NCBI RefSeq assembly: GCF_027744825.2 | Contig: NW_026527057.1 | Span: forward strand, 434,001 to 498,000 | Source of the DNA: Synchiropus splendidus | Taxonomy: Eukaryota; Chordata; Actinopteri; Syngnathiformes; Callionymidae | Direction: 5' to 3' | DNA: 64,000 nucleotides | Shown here: positions 23,161-36,000 of the stretch, in pieces | Position numbering within the stretch: position 1 is the stretch's first letter | How the letters are laid out: each line of letters starts with the position of its first letter | Notes under the pieces: model-generated | The model's database searches: none | The model's input: the letters and a program-made list of their open reading frames with translations, nothing else | Told to the model about the DNA's origin: nothing | Made by a program: the position numbers and the translations under genes

Positions 23161-24880
23161 TGCTATAGTGGGAGGTTAAAATTTCATGTTCTGAAGCTTC
23201 CCTGAAAAGTTATGGCACAATGCGTAAAAACGCTTTTCAGCCTGAGATAAGGTGGGATTCGGAACGCCAAACATAAAAGTGTTAATAACTTTGGAAAAAC
23301 ACTTCAGACAGCTTAGATTTGATGTGCAACTACTAGAAAGACCCTTTCTGCTATTGTGGGAGGTTAAAATTTCATGTTCTGAAGCTTCCCTGAAAAGTTA
23401 TGGCACAATGCTCAAAAACGCTTTTCAGCCTGAGATAAGGTGGGTTTCGGAACGCCAAACATAACAGTGTTGATAACTTTCGAAAAACACTTCAGACAGT
23501 TTAGATTTGATGTGCAACTACTAGAAAGACCCTTTCAGCTATAGTGGGAGGTTAAAATTTCATGTTCTGAAGCTTCCCTGAAAAGTTATGGCACAATGCA
23601 CAAAATCGCTTTTCAGCCTGAGATAAGGTGGGTTTCGGAACGCCAAACATAACAGTGTTGATAACTTTCGAAAAACACTTCATACAGCTTAGATTTGATG
23701 TGCAACTACTAGAAAGACCCTTTCAGCTATAGTTGGAGGTTAAAATGTCATGTTCTGAAGCTTCCCTGAAAAGTTATGGCACAATGCACAGAAACGCTTT
23801 TCAGCCTGAGATAAGGTGGGTTTCGGAACGCCAAACATAAAAGTGTTGATAACTTTCAAAAAACACTTCAGACAGCTTAGATTTGATGTGCAACTACTAG
23901 AAAGACCCTTTCTGCTATAGTGAGAGGTTAAAATTTCATGTTCTGAAGCTTCCCTGAAAAGTTATGGCACAATGCACAAAAACGCTTTTCAGCCTGAGAT
24001 AAGGTGGGTTTCGGAACGCCAAACATAAAAGTGTTGATAACTTTCGAAAAACACTTCAGACAGCTTAGATTTGATGTGCACCTACTAGAAAGACCCTTTT
24101 TGCTATAGTGGGAGGTTAAAATTTCATGTTCTGAAGCTTCCCTGAAAAGTTATTGCAAAATGCACAGAAACGCTTTTCAGCCTGAGATTAGGTGGGTTTC
24201 GGAACGCCAAACATAAAAGTGTTGATAACTTTCAAAAAACACTTCAGACAGCTTAGATTTGATGTGCAACTACTAGAAAGACCCTTTCTGCTATAGTGGG
24301 AGGTTATAATTTCATGTTCTGAAGCTTCCCTGAAACGTTATGGCACAACGCACAAAAACGCTTTTCAGCCTGAGATAAGGTGGGTTTCGGAACGCCAAAC
24401 ATAATAGTGTTGATAACGTTCGAAAAAAACTTCAGACAGCTTAGATTTGATGTGCAACTACTAGAAAGACCCTTTCTGCTATAGTGGGAGGTTAAAAGTT
24501 CATGTTCTGAAGGTTCCCTGAAAAGTTATGGCACAATGCACAAAAACGCTTTTTCAGCCTGAGATAAGGTGGGTTTCGGAACGCCAAACATAAAAGTGTT
24601 GATAACTTTCGAAAAACACTTCAGACAGCTTAGATTTGATGTGCACCTACTAGAAAGACCCTTTCTGCTATAGTGGGAGGTTAAAATTTCATGTTCTGAA
24701 GCTTCCCTGAAAAGTTATGGCACAATGCGTAAAAACGCTCTTCAGCCTGAGATAAGGTGGATTTCGGAACGCCAAACATAAAAGAGTTAATAACTTTCGA
24801 AAAACACTTCAGACAGCTTAGATTTGATGTGCACCTACTAGAAAGACCCTTTTTGCTATAGTGGGAGGTTAAAATTTCAT
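23161..24880 (+). repeat. 1,693-bp 9-monomer tandem duplication, copy 2
   Basis: This is the directly adjacent second copy, agreeing with copy 1 at all markers compared. It runs until about 24881, where TTTCATGGTCTG replaces the TTTCATGTTCTG found 1,693 bp upstream. From there the sequence instead follows the older 18.86/20.93-kb segment. The array therefore rejoins its pre-duplication path here, as expected for a tandem duplication inserted into an existing block. Confidence 0.87.
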
Positions 24881-26279
24881 GGTCTGAAGCTTCCCTGAAA
24901 AGTTATTGCAAAATGCACAGAAATGCTTTTCAGCCTGAGATAAGGTGGGTTTCGGAACGCCAAACATAAAAGTGTTGATAACTTTCAAAAAACACTTCAG
25001 ACAGCTTAGATTTGATGTGCAACTACTAGAAAGACCCTTTCTGCTATAGTGGGAGGTTAAAATTTCATGTTCTGAAGCTTCCCTGAAACGTTATGGCACA
25101 ATGCACAAAAACGCTTTTCAGCCTGAGATAAGGTGGGTTTCGGAACGCCAAACATAATAGTGTTGATAACGTTCGAAAAACACTTCAGACAGCTTAGATT
25201 TGATGTGCAACTGCTAGAAAGACCCTTTCTGCTATAGTGGGAGGTTAAAAGTTCATGTTCTGAAGGTTCCCTGAAAAGTTATGGCACAATGCACAAAAAC
25301 GCTTTTTCAGCCTGAGATAAAGTGGGTTTCGGAACGCCAAACATAAAAGTGTTGATAACTTTCGAAAAACACTTCAGACAGCTTAGATTTGATGTGCACC
25401 TACTAGATAGACCCTTTCTGCTATGGTGGGAGGTTAAAATTTCATGTTCTGAAGCTTCCCTGAAAAGTTATGGCATAATGCGTAAAAACGCTTTTCAGCC
25501 TGAGATAAGGTGGGTTTCGGAACGCCAAACATAAAAGTGTTTATAACTTTCGAAAAACACTTCAGACAGCTTAGATTTGATGTGCAACTACTAGAAAGAC
25601 CCTTTCTGCTATAGTGGGAGGTTAAAATTTCATGTTCTGAAGCTTCCCTGAAAAGTTATGGCACATTGCACAAAAAAGCTTTTCAGCCTGAGATAAGGTG
25701 GGTTTCGGAACGCCAAACATAAAAGTGTTGATAACTTTCGAAAAACACTTCAGACTGCTTAGATTTGATGTGCAACTACTAGATAGACCCTTTCTGCTAT
25801 AGTGGGGGGTTAAAATTTCATGTTCTGAAGCTTCCCTGAAAAGTTATGGCACAATACGTAAAAACGCTTTTCAGCCTGAGATAAGGTGGGTTTCGTAACG
25901 CCAAACATAAAAGTGTTGATAACTTTCGAAAAACACTTCAGACAGCTTAGATTTGATGTGCACCTACTGGAAAGACCCTTTCTGCTATAGTGGGAGGTTA
26001 AAATTTCATGTTCTGAAGCTTCCCTGAAAAGTTATGGCACAATGCACAAAAAGGCTTTTCAGCCTGAGATAAGGTGGGTTTCGGAACGCCAAACATAAAA
26101 GTGTTGATAACTTTCGAAAAACACTTCAGACAGCTTAGATTTGATGTGCACCTACTAGAAAGACCCTTTCTGCTATAGTGGGAGGTTAAAATTTCATGTT
26201 CTGAAGCTTCCCTGAAAAGTTATGGCACAATGCGTAAAAACGCTTTTCAGCCTGAGATAAGGTGGGTTTCGGAACGCCA
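24881..26279 (+). repeat. Transitional monomers after the 9-monomer duplication
   Basis: The first roughly 400 bp follow the TTTCATGGTCTG / CAACTGCTAG / GAAGGTTCC segment seen at 18.86 and 20.93 kb. After that, monomers carry scattered private changes (CTATGGTGGG, GTGTTTATAAC, AGTGGGGGGTT, ACAATACGTAAAA, TTTCGTAACGCC) and return to near-consensus. Only satellite is present. Confidence 0.8.
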
Positions 26280-29200
26280 AACAAACGTGTTAATAACTTT
26301 CGAAAAACACTTCAGACAGCTTAGATTTGATGTGCAACTACTAGAAAGACCCTTTCTGCTATAGTGGGAGGTTAAAATTTCATGTTCTGAAGCTTCCCTG
26401 AAAAGTTATGGCACAATGCAGAAAAACGCTTTTCAGCCTGAGATAAGGTGGGTTTCGGAACGCCAAACATAAAAGTGTTAATAACTTACGAAAAACACTT
26501 CAGACAGCTTAGATTTGATGTGCAACTACTAGAAAGACCCTTTCTGCTATAGTGGGAGGTTAAAATTTAATGTTCTGAAGCTTCCCTGAAAACTTAAGGC
26601 ACAATGCATAACAACGCTTTTCAGCCTGAGATAAGGTGGGTTTCGGAACGCCAAATATAAAATTGTTGATAACTTTGGAAAAACACTTCAGACAGCTTAG
26701 ATTTGATGTGCAACTACTAGAAAGACCCTTTCTGCTATAGTGGGAGGTTAAAATTTCATGTTCTGAAGCTTCCCTGAAAAGTTATGGCAAAATGCACAAA
26801 AACGCTTTTCAGCCTGAGATAAGGTGGGTTTCGGAACGCCAAACAAACGTGTTAATAACTTTCGAAAAACACTTCAGACAGGCTTAGATTTGATGTGCAA
26901 CTACTTGAAAGACCCTTTCTGCTATAGTGGGAGGTTAAAATTTCATGTTCTGAAGCTTCCCTGAAAAGTTATGGCACAATGCACAAAAACGCTTTACAGC
27001 CTGAGATAAGGTGGGTTTCGGAACGCCAAACATAAACGTGTGGATAACTTTCGAAAAACACTTCAGACAGCTTAGATTTGATGTGCAACTACTAGAAAGA
27101 CCCTTTCTGCTATAGTTGGAAGTTAAAATTTCATGTTCTGAAGCTTCCCTGAAAAGTTATGGCACAATGCACAAAAACGCTTGTCAGCCTGAGATAAGGT
27201 GGGTTTCGGAACGCCAAAAATAAAAGTGTTGATAACTTTCGAAAAACACTTCAGACAGCTTAGATTTGATGTGCACCTACTAGAAAGACCCTTTCTGCTA
27301 TAGTGGGAGGTTAAAATTTCATGTTCTGATGCTTCCCTGAAAAGTTATGGCACAATGCACAAAAACGCTTTTCAGCCTGAGATAAGGTGGGTTTCGGAAC
27401 GCCAAACAAACGTGTTAATAACTTTCGAAAAACACTTCAGACAGCTTAGATTTGATGTGCAACTACTAGAAAGACCCTTTCTGCTATAGTGGGAGGTTAA
27501 AATTTCATGTTCTGAAGCTTCCCTGAAAAGTTATGGCAAAATGCACAAAAACGCTTTTCAGCCTGAGATAAGGTGGGTTTCGGAACGCCAAACAAACGTG
27601 TTAATAACTTTCGAAAAACACTTCAGACAGCTTAGATTTGATGTGCAACTACTAGAAAGACCCTTTCTGCTATAGTGGGAGGTTAAAATTTCATGTTCTG
27701 AAGCTTCCCTGAAAAGTTATGGCACAATGCACAAAAACGCTTTTCAGCCTGAGATAAGGTGGGTTTCGGAACGCCAAACATAAAAGTGTGGATAACTTTC
27801 GAAAAACACTTCAGACAGCTTAGATTTGATGTGCAACTACTAGAAAGACCCTTTCTGCTATAGTTGGAAGTTAAAATTTCATGTTCTGAAGCTTCCCTGA
27901 AAAGTTATGGCACAATGCACAAAAACGCTTGTCAGCCTGAGATAAGGTGGGTTTCGGAACGCCAAAAATAAAAGTGTTGATAACTTTCGAAAAACACTTC
28001 AGACAGCTTAGATTTGATGTGCACCTACTAGAAAGACCCTTTCTGCTATAGTGGGAGGTTAAAATTTCATGTTCTGAAGCTTCCCTGAAAAGTTATGGCA
28101 CAATGCGTAAAAACGCTTTTCAGCCTGAGATAAGGTGGGTTTCGGAACGCCAAACAAACGTGTTAATAACTTTCGAAAAACACTTCAGACAGCTTAGATT
28201 TGATGTGCAACTACTAGAAAGACCCTTTCTGCTATAGTGGGAGGTTAAAATTTCATGTTCTGAAGGTTCCCTGAAAAGTTATGGCACAATGCAGAAAAAC
28301 GCTTTTCAGCCTGAGATAAGGTGGGTTTCGGAACGCCAAACATAAAAGTGTTAATAACTTACGAAAAACACTTCAGACAGCTTAGATTTGATGTGCAACT
28401 ACTAGAAAGACCCTTTCTGCTATAGTGGGAGGTTAAAATTTAATGTTCTGAAGCTTCCCTGAAAAGTTAAGGCACAATGCATAACAACGCTTTTCAGCAT
28501 GAGATAAGGTGGGTTTCGGAACGCCAAATATAAAAGTGTTGATAACTTTTGAAAAACACTTCAGACAGCTTAGATTTGATGTGCAACTACTAGAAAGACC
28601 CTTTCTGCTATAGTGGGAGGTTAAAATTTCATGTTCTGAAGCTTCCCTGAAAAGTTATGGCAAAATGCACAAAAACGCTTTTCAGCCTGAGATAAGGTGG
28701 GTTTCGGAACGCCAAACAAACGTGTTAATAACTTTCGAAAAACACTTCAGACAGCTTAGATTTGATGTGCAACTACTAGAAAGACCCTTTCTGCTATAGT
28801 GGGAGGTTAAAATTTAATGTTCTGAAGCTTCCCTGAAAAGTTAAGGCACAATGCATAACAACGCTTTTCAGCATGAGATAAGGTGGGTTTCGGAACGCCA
28901 AATATAAAAGTGTTGATAACTTTTGAAAAACACTTCAGACAGCTTAGATTTGATGTGCAACTACTAGAAAGACCCTTTCTGCTATAGTGGGAGGTTAAAA
29001 TTTCATGTTCTGAAGCTTCCCTGAAAAGTTATGGCAAAATGCACAAAAACGCTTTTCAGCCTGAGATAAGGTGGGTTTCGGAACGCCAAACAAACGTGTT
29101 AATAACTTTCGAAAAACACTTCAGACAGCTTAGATTTGATGTGCAACTACTAGAAAGACCCTTTCTGCTATAGTGGGAGGTTAAAATTTCATGTTCTGAA

Positions 29201-30842
29201 GCTTCCCTGAAAAGTTATGGCACAATGCACAAAAACGCTTTTCAGCCTGAGATAAGGTGGGTTTCGGAACGCCAAACATAAAAGTGTTAATAACTTTCGA
29301 AAAACACTTCAGGCAGCTTAGATTTGATGTGCAACTACTAGAAAGACCCTTTCTGCTATAGTGGGAGGTTAAAATTTCAAGTTCTGAAGCTTCCCTGAAA
29401 AGTTATGACACAATGCAGAAAAACGCTTTTCAGCCTGAGATAAGGTGGGTTTCGGAACGCCAAACATAAAAGTGTTAATAACTTACGAAAAACACTTCAG
29501 ACAGCTTAGATTTGATGTGCAACTACTAGAAAGACCCTTTCTGCTATAGTGGGAGGTTAAAATTTAATGTTCTGAAGCTTCCCTGAAAAGTTATGGCACA
29601 ATGCAGAAAAACGCTTTTCAGCCTGAGATAAGGTGGGTTTCGGAACGCCAAACATAAAAGTGTTAATAACTTACGAAAAACACTTCAGACAGCTTAGATT
29701 TGATGTGCAACTACTAGAAAGACCCTTTCTGCTATAGTGGGAGGTTAAAATTTAATGTTCTGAAGCTTCCCTGAAAAGTTAAGGCACAATGCATAACAAC
29801 GCTTTTCAGCCTGAGATAAGGTGGGTTTCGGAACGCCAAATATAAAATTGTTGATAACTTTCGAAAAACACTTCAGACAGCTTAGATTTGATGTGCAACT
29901 ACTAGAAAGACCCTTTCTGCTATAGTGGGAGGTTAAAATTTCATGTTCTGAAGCTTCCCTGAAAAGTTATGGCAAAATGCACAAAAACGCTTTTCAGCCT
30001 GAGATAAGGTGGGTTTCGGAACGCCAAACAAACGTGTTAATAACTTTCGAAAAACACTTCAGACAGCTTAGATTTGATGTGCAACTACTAGAAAGACCCT
30101 TTCTGCTATAGTGGGAGGTTAAAATTTCATGTTCTGAAGCTTCCCTGAAAAGTTATGGGACAATGCACAAAAACGCTTTTCAGCCTGAGATAAGGTGGGT
30201 TTCGGAACGCCAAACATAAAAGTGTGGATAACTTTCGAAAAACACTTCAGACAGCTTAGATTTGATGTGCAACTACTAGAAAGACCCTTTCTGCTATAGT
30301 TGGAAGTTAAAATTTCATGTTCTGAAGCTTCCCTGAAAAGTTATGGCACAATGCACAAAAACGCTTGTCAGCCTGAGATAAGGTGGGTTTCGGAACGCCA
30401 AACATAAAAGTGTTGATAACTTTCGAAAAACACTTCAGACAGCTTAGATTTGATGTGCACCTACTAGAAAGACCCTTTCTGCTATAGTGGGAGGTTAAAA
30501 TTTCATGTTCTGATGCTTCCCTGAAAAGTTATGGCACAATGCACAAAAACGCTTTTCAGCCTGAGATAAGGTGGGTTTCGGAACGCCAAACAAACGTGTT
30601 AATAACTTTCGAAAAACACTTCAGACAGCTTAGATTTGATGTGCACCTACTAGAAAGACCCTTTCTGCTATAGTGGGAGGTTAAAATTTCATGTTCTGAT
30701 GCTTTCCTGAAAGGTTATGGCACAATGCAGAAAAACGCTTTTCAGCCTGAGATAAGGTGGGTTTCGGAACGCCAAACATAAAAGTGTTAATAACTTTCGA
30801 AAAACACTTCAGGCAGCTTAGATTTGATGTGCAACTACTCAA
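26280..30842 (+). repeat. AACAAACGTG-class block with about 1.87-kb (10-monomer) periodicity
   Basis: The ordered markers AACAAACGTG, CAGAAAAACGC, CTTACGAAAAAC, CATAACAACGC, AACAAACGTG, GTGTGGATAAC, GTTGGAAGTT, GCTTGTCAGCC and CAAAAATAAAAG occur from 26280. They largely recur from about 28153 (offset about 1,873 bp) and, in part, again near 29.5-30.4 kb. A 2-monomer (374-bp) repeat with the private GCATGAGATAAGG lies at 28497 and 28871. The same marker order also exists near 9.1-9.9 kb, so this block and the 8.5-12.7 kb block are distant relatives. Confidence 0.8.
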
Positions 30843-31970
30843 AAGACCCTTTCTGCTATAGTGGGAGGTTAAAATTTCATGTTCTGAAGCTTCCCTGAAA
30901 AGTTATGGCACAATGCACAAAAACGCTTTTCAGCCTGAGATTAGGTGGGTTTCGGAACGCCAAAAATAAAAGTGTTGATAACTTTCGAAAAACACTTCAG
31001 ACAGCTTAGATTTGATGTGCACCTAATAGAAAGACCCTTTCTGCTATAGTGGGAGGTTAAAATTTCATGTTCTGAAGCTTCCCGGAAAAGTTATGGCACA
31101 ATGCACAAAAACGCTTTTCAGCCTGAGATAAGGTGGGTTTCGGAACGCCAAACATAAAAGTGTTGATAACTTTCGAAAAACACTTCAGACAGCTTAGATT
31201 TGATGTGCACCTACTAGAAAGACCCTTTCTGCTATAGTGGGAGGTTAAAATTTCATGTTCTGAAGCTTCCCTGAAAAGTTAAGGCACAATGCACAAAAAC
31301 GCTTTTCAGCCTGAGATAAGGTGGGTTTCGGAACGCCAAACATAAAAGTGTTGATAACTTTCGAAAAACACTTCAGACAGCTTAGATTTGATGTGCACCT
31401 ACTAGAAAGACCCTTTCTGCTATAGTAGGAGGTTAAAATTTCATGTTCTGAAGCTTCCCTGAAAAGTTATGGCACAATGCAAAAAAACGCTTTTCAGCCT
31501 GAGATAAGGTGGGTTTCGGAACGCCAAACATAAAAGTCTTAATAACTTTCGAAAAACACTTCAGACAGCTTAGATTTGATGTGCAACTACTAGAAAGATC
31601 CTTTCTGCTATAGTGGGAGGTTAAAATTTCATGTTCTGAAGCTTCCCTGAATAGTTATGGCACAATGCACAAAAAAGCTTTTCAGCCTGAAATAAGGTGG
31701 TTTTCGGAACGCCAAACATAAAAGTGTTGATAACTTTCGAAAATCACTTCAGACAGCTTAGATTTGATATGCACCTACTAGAAAGACCCTTTCTGCTATA
31801 GTGGGAGGTTAAAATTTCATGTTCTGAAGCTTCCCTGAAAAGTTATGGCACAATGCACAAAAACGCTTTTCAGCCTGAGATAAGGTGGGTTTCGGAACGC
31901 CAAACATAAAAGTGTTGATAACTTTCGAAAAACACTTCAGACAGCTTAGATTTGATGTGCAACTACTAGA
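30843..31970 (+). repeat. 1,128-bp 6-monomer tandem duplication, copy 1
   Basis: Ordered private variants GAGATTAGG (30939), CACCTAATAG, TTCCCGGAAAAG, GTTAAGGCAC, TATAGTAGGAGG, AAAGTCTTAATAAC, GAAAGATCC, CTGAATAGTT and GAAAATCACTTC repeat 1,128 bp (6 x 188) downstream. Upstream of about 30842 the copies differ (CTACTCAAAAG versus CTACTAGAAAG), which sets the left limit. Confidence 0.88.
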
Positions 31971-33098
31971 AAGACCCTTTCTGCTATAGTGGGAGGTTAA
32001 AATTTCATGTTCTGAAGCTTCCCTGAAAAGTTATGGCACAATGCACAAAAACGCTTTTCAGCCTGAGATTAGGTGGGTTTCGGAACGCCAAAAATAAAAG
32101 TGTTGATAACTTTCGAAAAACACTTCAGACAGCTTAGATTTGATGTGCACCTAATAGAAAGACCCTTTCTGCTATAGTGGGAGGTTAAAATTTCATGTTC
32201 TGAAGCTTCCCGGAAAAGTTATGGCACAATGCACAAAAACGCTTTTCAGCCTGAGATAAGGTGGGTTTCGGAACGCCAAACATAAAAGTGTTGATAACTT
32301 TCGAAAAACACTTCAGACAGCTTAGATTTGATGTGCACCTACTAGAAAGACCCTTTCTGCTATAGTGGGAGGTTAAAATTTCATGTTCTGAAGCTTCCCT
32401 GAAAAGTTAAGGCACAATGCACAAAAACGCTTTTCAGCCTGAGATAAGGTGGGTTTCGGAACGCCAAACATAAAAGTGTTGATAACTTTCGAAAAACACT
32501 TCAGACAGCTTAGATTTGATGTGCACCTACTAGAAAGACCCTTTCTGCTATAGTAGGAGGTTAAAATTTCATGTTCTGAAGCTTCCCTGAAAAGTTATGG
32601 CACAATGCAAAAAAACGCTTTTCAGCCTGAGATAAGGTGGGTTTCGGAACGCCAAACATAAAAGTCTTAATAACTTTCGAAAAACACTTCAGACAGCTTA
32701 GATTTGATGTGCAACTACTAGAAAGATCCTTTCTGCTATAGTGGGAGGTTAAAATTTCATGTTCTGAAGCTTCCCTGAATAGTTATGGCACAATGCACAA
32801 AAAAGCTTTTCAGCCTGAAAAAAGGTGGTTTTCGGAACGCCAAACATAAAAGTGTTGATAACTTTCGAAAATCACTTCAGACAGCTTAGATTTGATATGC
32901 ACCGACTAGAAAGACCCTTTCTGCTATAGTGGGAGGTTAAAATTTCATGTTCTGAAGCTTCCCTGAAAAGTTATGGCACAATGCACAAAAACGCTTTTCA
33001 GCCTGAGATAAGGTGGGTTTCGGAACGCCAAACATAAAAGTGTTGATAACTTTCGAAAAATACTTCAGACAGCTTAGATTTGATGTGCACCGACTAGA
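31971..33098 (+). repeat. 1,128-bp 6-monomer tandem duplication, copy 2
   Basis: This is the second copy of the 6-monomer unit, with a few new differences: CCTGAAAAAAGGTGG for CCTGAAATAAGGTGG near 32816, and CACCGACTAG for CACCTACTAG near 32901. The same CACCGACTAG change occurs again one monomer later (33089). The right breakpoint lies somewhere in about 33000-33098. Confidence 0.86.
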
Positions 33099-36000
33099 AA
33101 GACCCTTTCTGCTATAGTGGGAGGTTAAAATTATTTCATGTTCTGAAGCTTTCCTGAAAAGTTATGGCACAATGCACAAAAACGCTTTTCAGCCTGTGAT
33201 AAGGTGGGTTTCGGAACGCCAAACATAAAAGTGTTGATAACTTTCGAAAAACACTTCAGACAGCTTAGATTTGATGTGCAACTACTAGAAAGACCCTTTC
33301 TGCTATAATGGGAGGTTAAAATTTCATGTTCTGAAGCTTCCCTGAAAAGTTATGGCACAATGCACAAAAACGCTTTTCAGCCTGAGATAAGGTGGGTTTC
33401 GGAACGCCAAACATAAAAGTGTTGATAACTTTCGAAAAACACTTCAGACAGCTTAGATTTGATTTGCACCTACTAGAAAGACCCTTTCTGCTATAGTGGG
33501 AGGTTAAAATTTCATGTTCTGAAGCTTCCCTGAAAAGTTAAGGCACAATGCACAAAAACGCTTTTCAGCCTGAGATAAGGTGGGATTCGGAACGCCAAAC
33601 ATAAAAGTGTTAATAACCTTCAAAAAACACTTCAGACAGCTTAGATTTGATGTGCAACTACTAGAAAGACCCTTTCTGCTATAGTGGGATGTTAAAATTT
33701 CATGTTCTGAAGCTTCCCTGAAAAGTTATGGCACAATGCACAAAAACGCTTTTCAGCCTGAGATAAGGTGGGTTTCGGAACGCCAAACATAAAAGAGTTG
33801 ATAACTTTCGAAAAACACTTCAGACAGCTTAGATTTGATATGCACCTAGTAGAAAGACCCTTTCTGCTATAGTGGGAGGTTAAAATTTCATGTTCTGAAG
33901 CTTCCCCGAAAAGTTATGGCACAATGCAAAAAAACGCTTTTCAGCCTGAGATAAGGTGGGTTTCGGAACGCCAAACATAAAAGTGTTAATAACTTTCGAA
34001 AAACACTTCAGACAGCTTAGATTTGATGTGCAACTACTAGAAAGATCCTTTCTGCTATAGTGGGAGGTTAAAATTTCATGTTCTGAAGCTTCCCTGAATA
34101 GTTATGGCACAATGCACAAAAAAGCTTTTCAGCCTGAAATAAGGTGGGTTTCGGAACGCCAAACATAAAAGTGTTGATAACTTTCGAAAAACACTTCAGA
34201 CAGCTTAGATTTGATGTGCACCTACTAGAAAGACCCTTTCTGCTATAATGGGAGGTTAAAATGTCATGTTTTGAAGCTTCCCTGAAAAGTTATTGCCCAA
34301 TGCACAAAAACACTTTTCAGCCTGAGATAAGGTGGGTTTCGGAACGCCAAACATAAAAGTGTTGATAACTTTCGAAAAACACTTCAGACAGCTTAGATTT
34401 GATGTGCAACTACTAGAAAGACCCTTTCTGCTATAGTGGGAGGTTAAAATTTCATGTTCTGAAGCTTGCCTGAAAAGTTATGGCACAATGCACAAAAACG
34501 CTTTTCAGCCTGAGATAAGGTGGGTTTCGGAACACCAAACATAAAAGTGTTGATAACTTTCGAAAAACACTTCAGACAGCTCAGATTTGATGTGCAACTA
34601 CTAGAAAGACCCTTTCTGCTATAGTGGGAGGTTAAAATTTCATGTTCTGTAGCTTCCCTGAAAAGTTATGGCACAATGCACAAAAACACTTTTCAGCCTG
34701 AGATAAGGTGGGTTTCGGAACGCCAAACATAAAAGTGTTAATAACTTTCAAAAAACACTTCAGACAGCTTAGATTTGATGTGCAACTACTAGAAAGACCC
34801 TTTCTGCTATAGTGGGAGGTTAAAATTTCATGTTCTGAAGCTTCCCTGAAAAGTTATGGCACAATGCAGAAAAACGCTTTTCAGCCTGAGATAAGGTGGG
34901 TTTCGGAACGCCAAACATAAAAGTGTTAATAACTTTCGAAAAACACTTCAGACAGCTTAGATTTGATATGCAACTACTAGAAAGCCCCTTTCTGCTATAG
35001 TGGGAGGTTAAAATTTCATGTTCTGAAGCTTCCCTGAAAAGTTATGGCACAATGCACAAAAACGCTTTTCAGCCTGAGATAAGGTGGGTTTCGGAACGCC
35101 AAACATAAAAGTGTTGATAACTTTCGAAAAACACTTCAGACAGCTTAGATTTGATGTGCACCTACTAGAAAGACCCTTTCTGCTATAGTGGGAGGTTAAA
35201 ATTTCATGTTCTGAAGCTTCCCTGAAAAGTTATGGCACAATGCACAAAAACGCTTTTCAGCCTGAGATAAGGTGGGTTTCGGAACGCCAAACATAAAAGT
35301 GTTAATAACTTACGAAAAACACTTCAGACAGCTTAGATTTGATGTGCAACTACTAGAAAGACCCTTTCTGCTATAGTGGGAGGTTAAAATTTAATGTTCT
35401 GAAGCTTCCCTGAAAAGTTATGGCACAATGCATAACAACGCTTTTCAGCCTGAGATACGGTGGGTTTCGGAACGCCAAATATAAAAGTGTTGATAACTTT
35501 CGAAAAACACTTCAGACAGCTTAGATTTGATGTGCAACTACTAGAAAGACCCTTTCTGCTATAGTGGGAGGTTAAAATTTCATGTTCTGAAGCTTCCCTG
35601 AAAAGTTATGGCAAAATGCACAAAAACGCTTTTCAGCCTGAGATAAGGTGGGTTTCGGAAAGCCAAACATAAAAGTGTTGACAACTTTCGAAAAACACTT
35701 CAGACAGCTTAGATTTGATGTGCAACTACTAGAAACACCCTGACTGCTATAGTGGGAGGTTAAAATTTCATGTTCTAAGCTTCCCTGAAAAGTTATGGCA
35801 CAATGCACTAAAACGCTTTTCAGCCTGAGATAAGGAGGGTTTCGGAACGCCAAACATAAAAGTGTTGATAACTTTCGAAAAACACTTCAGACAGCTTAGA
35901 TTTGATGTGCAACTACTAGAAAGACCCTTTCTGCTATAGTTGGAGGTTAAAATTTCATGTTCTGAAGCTTCCCTGAAAAGTTATGGCACAATGCACAAAA

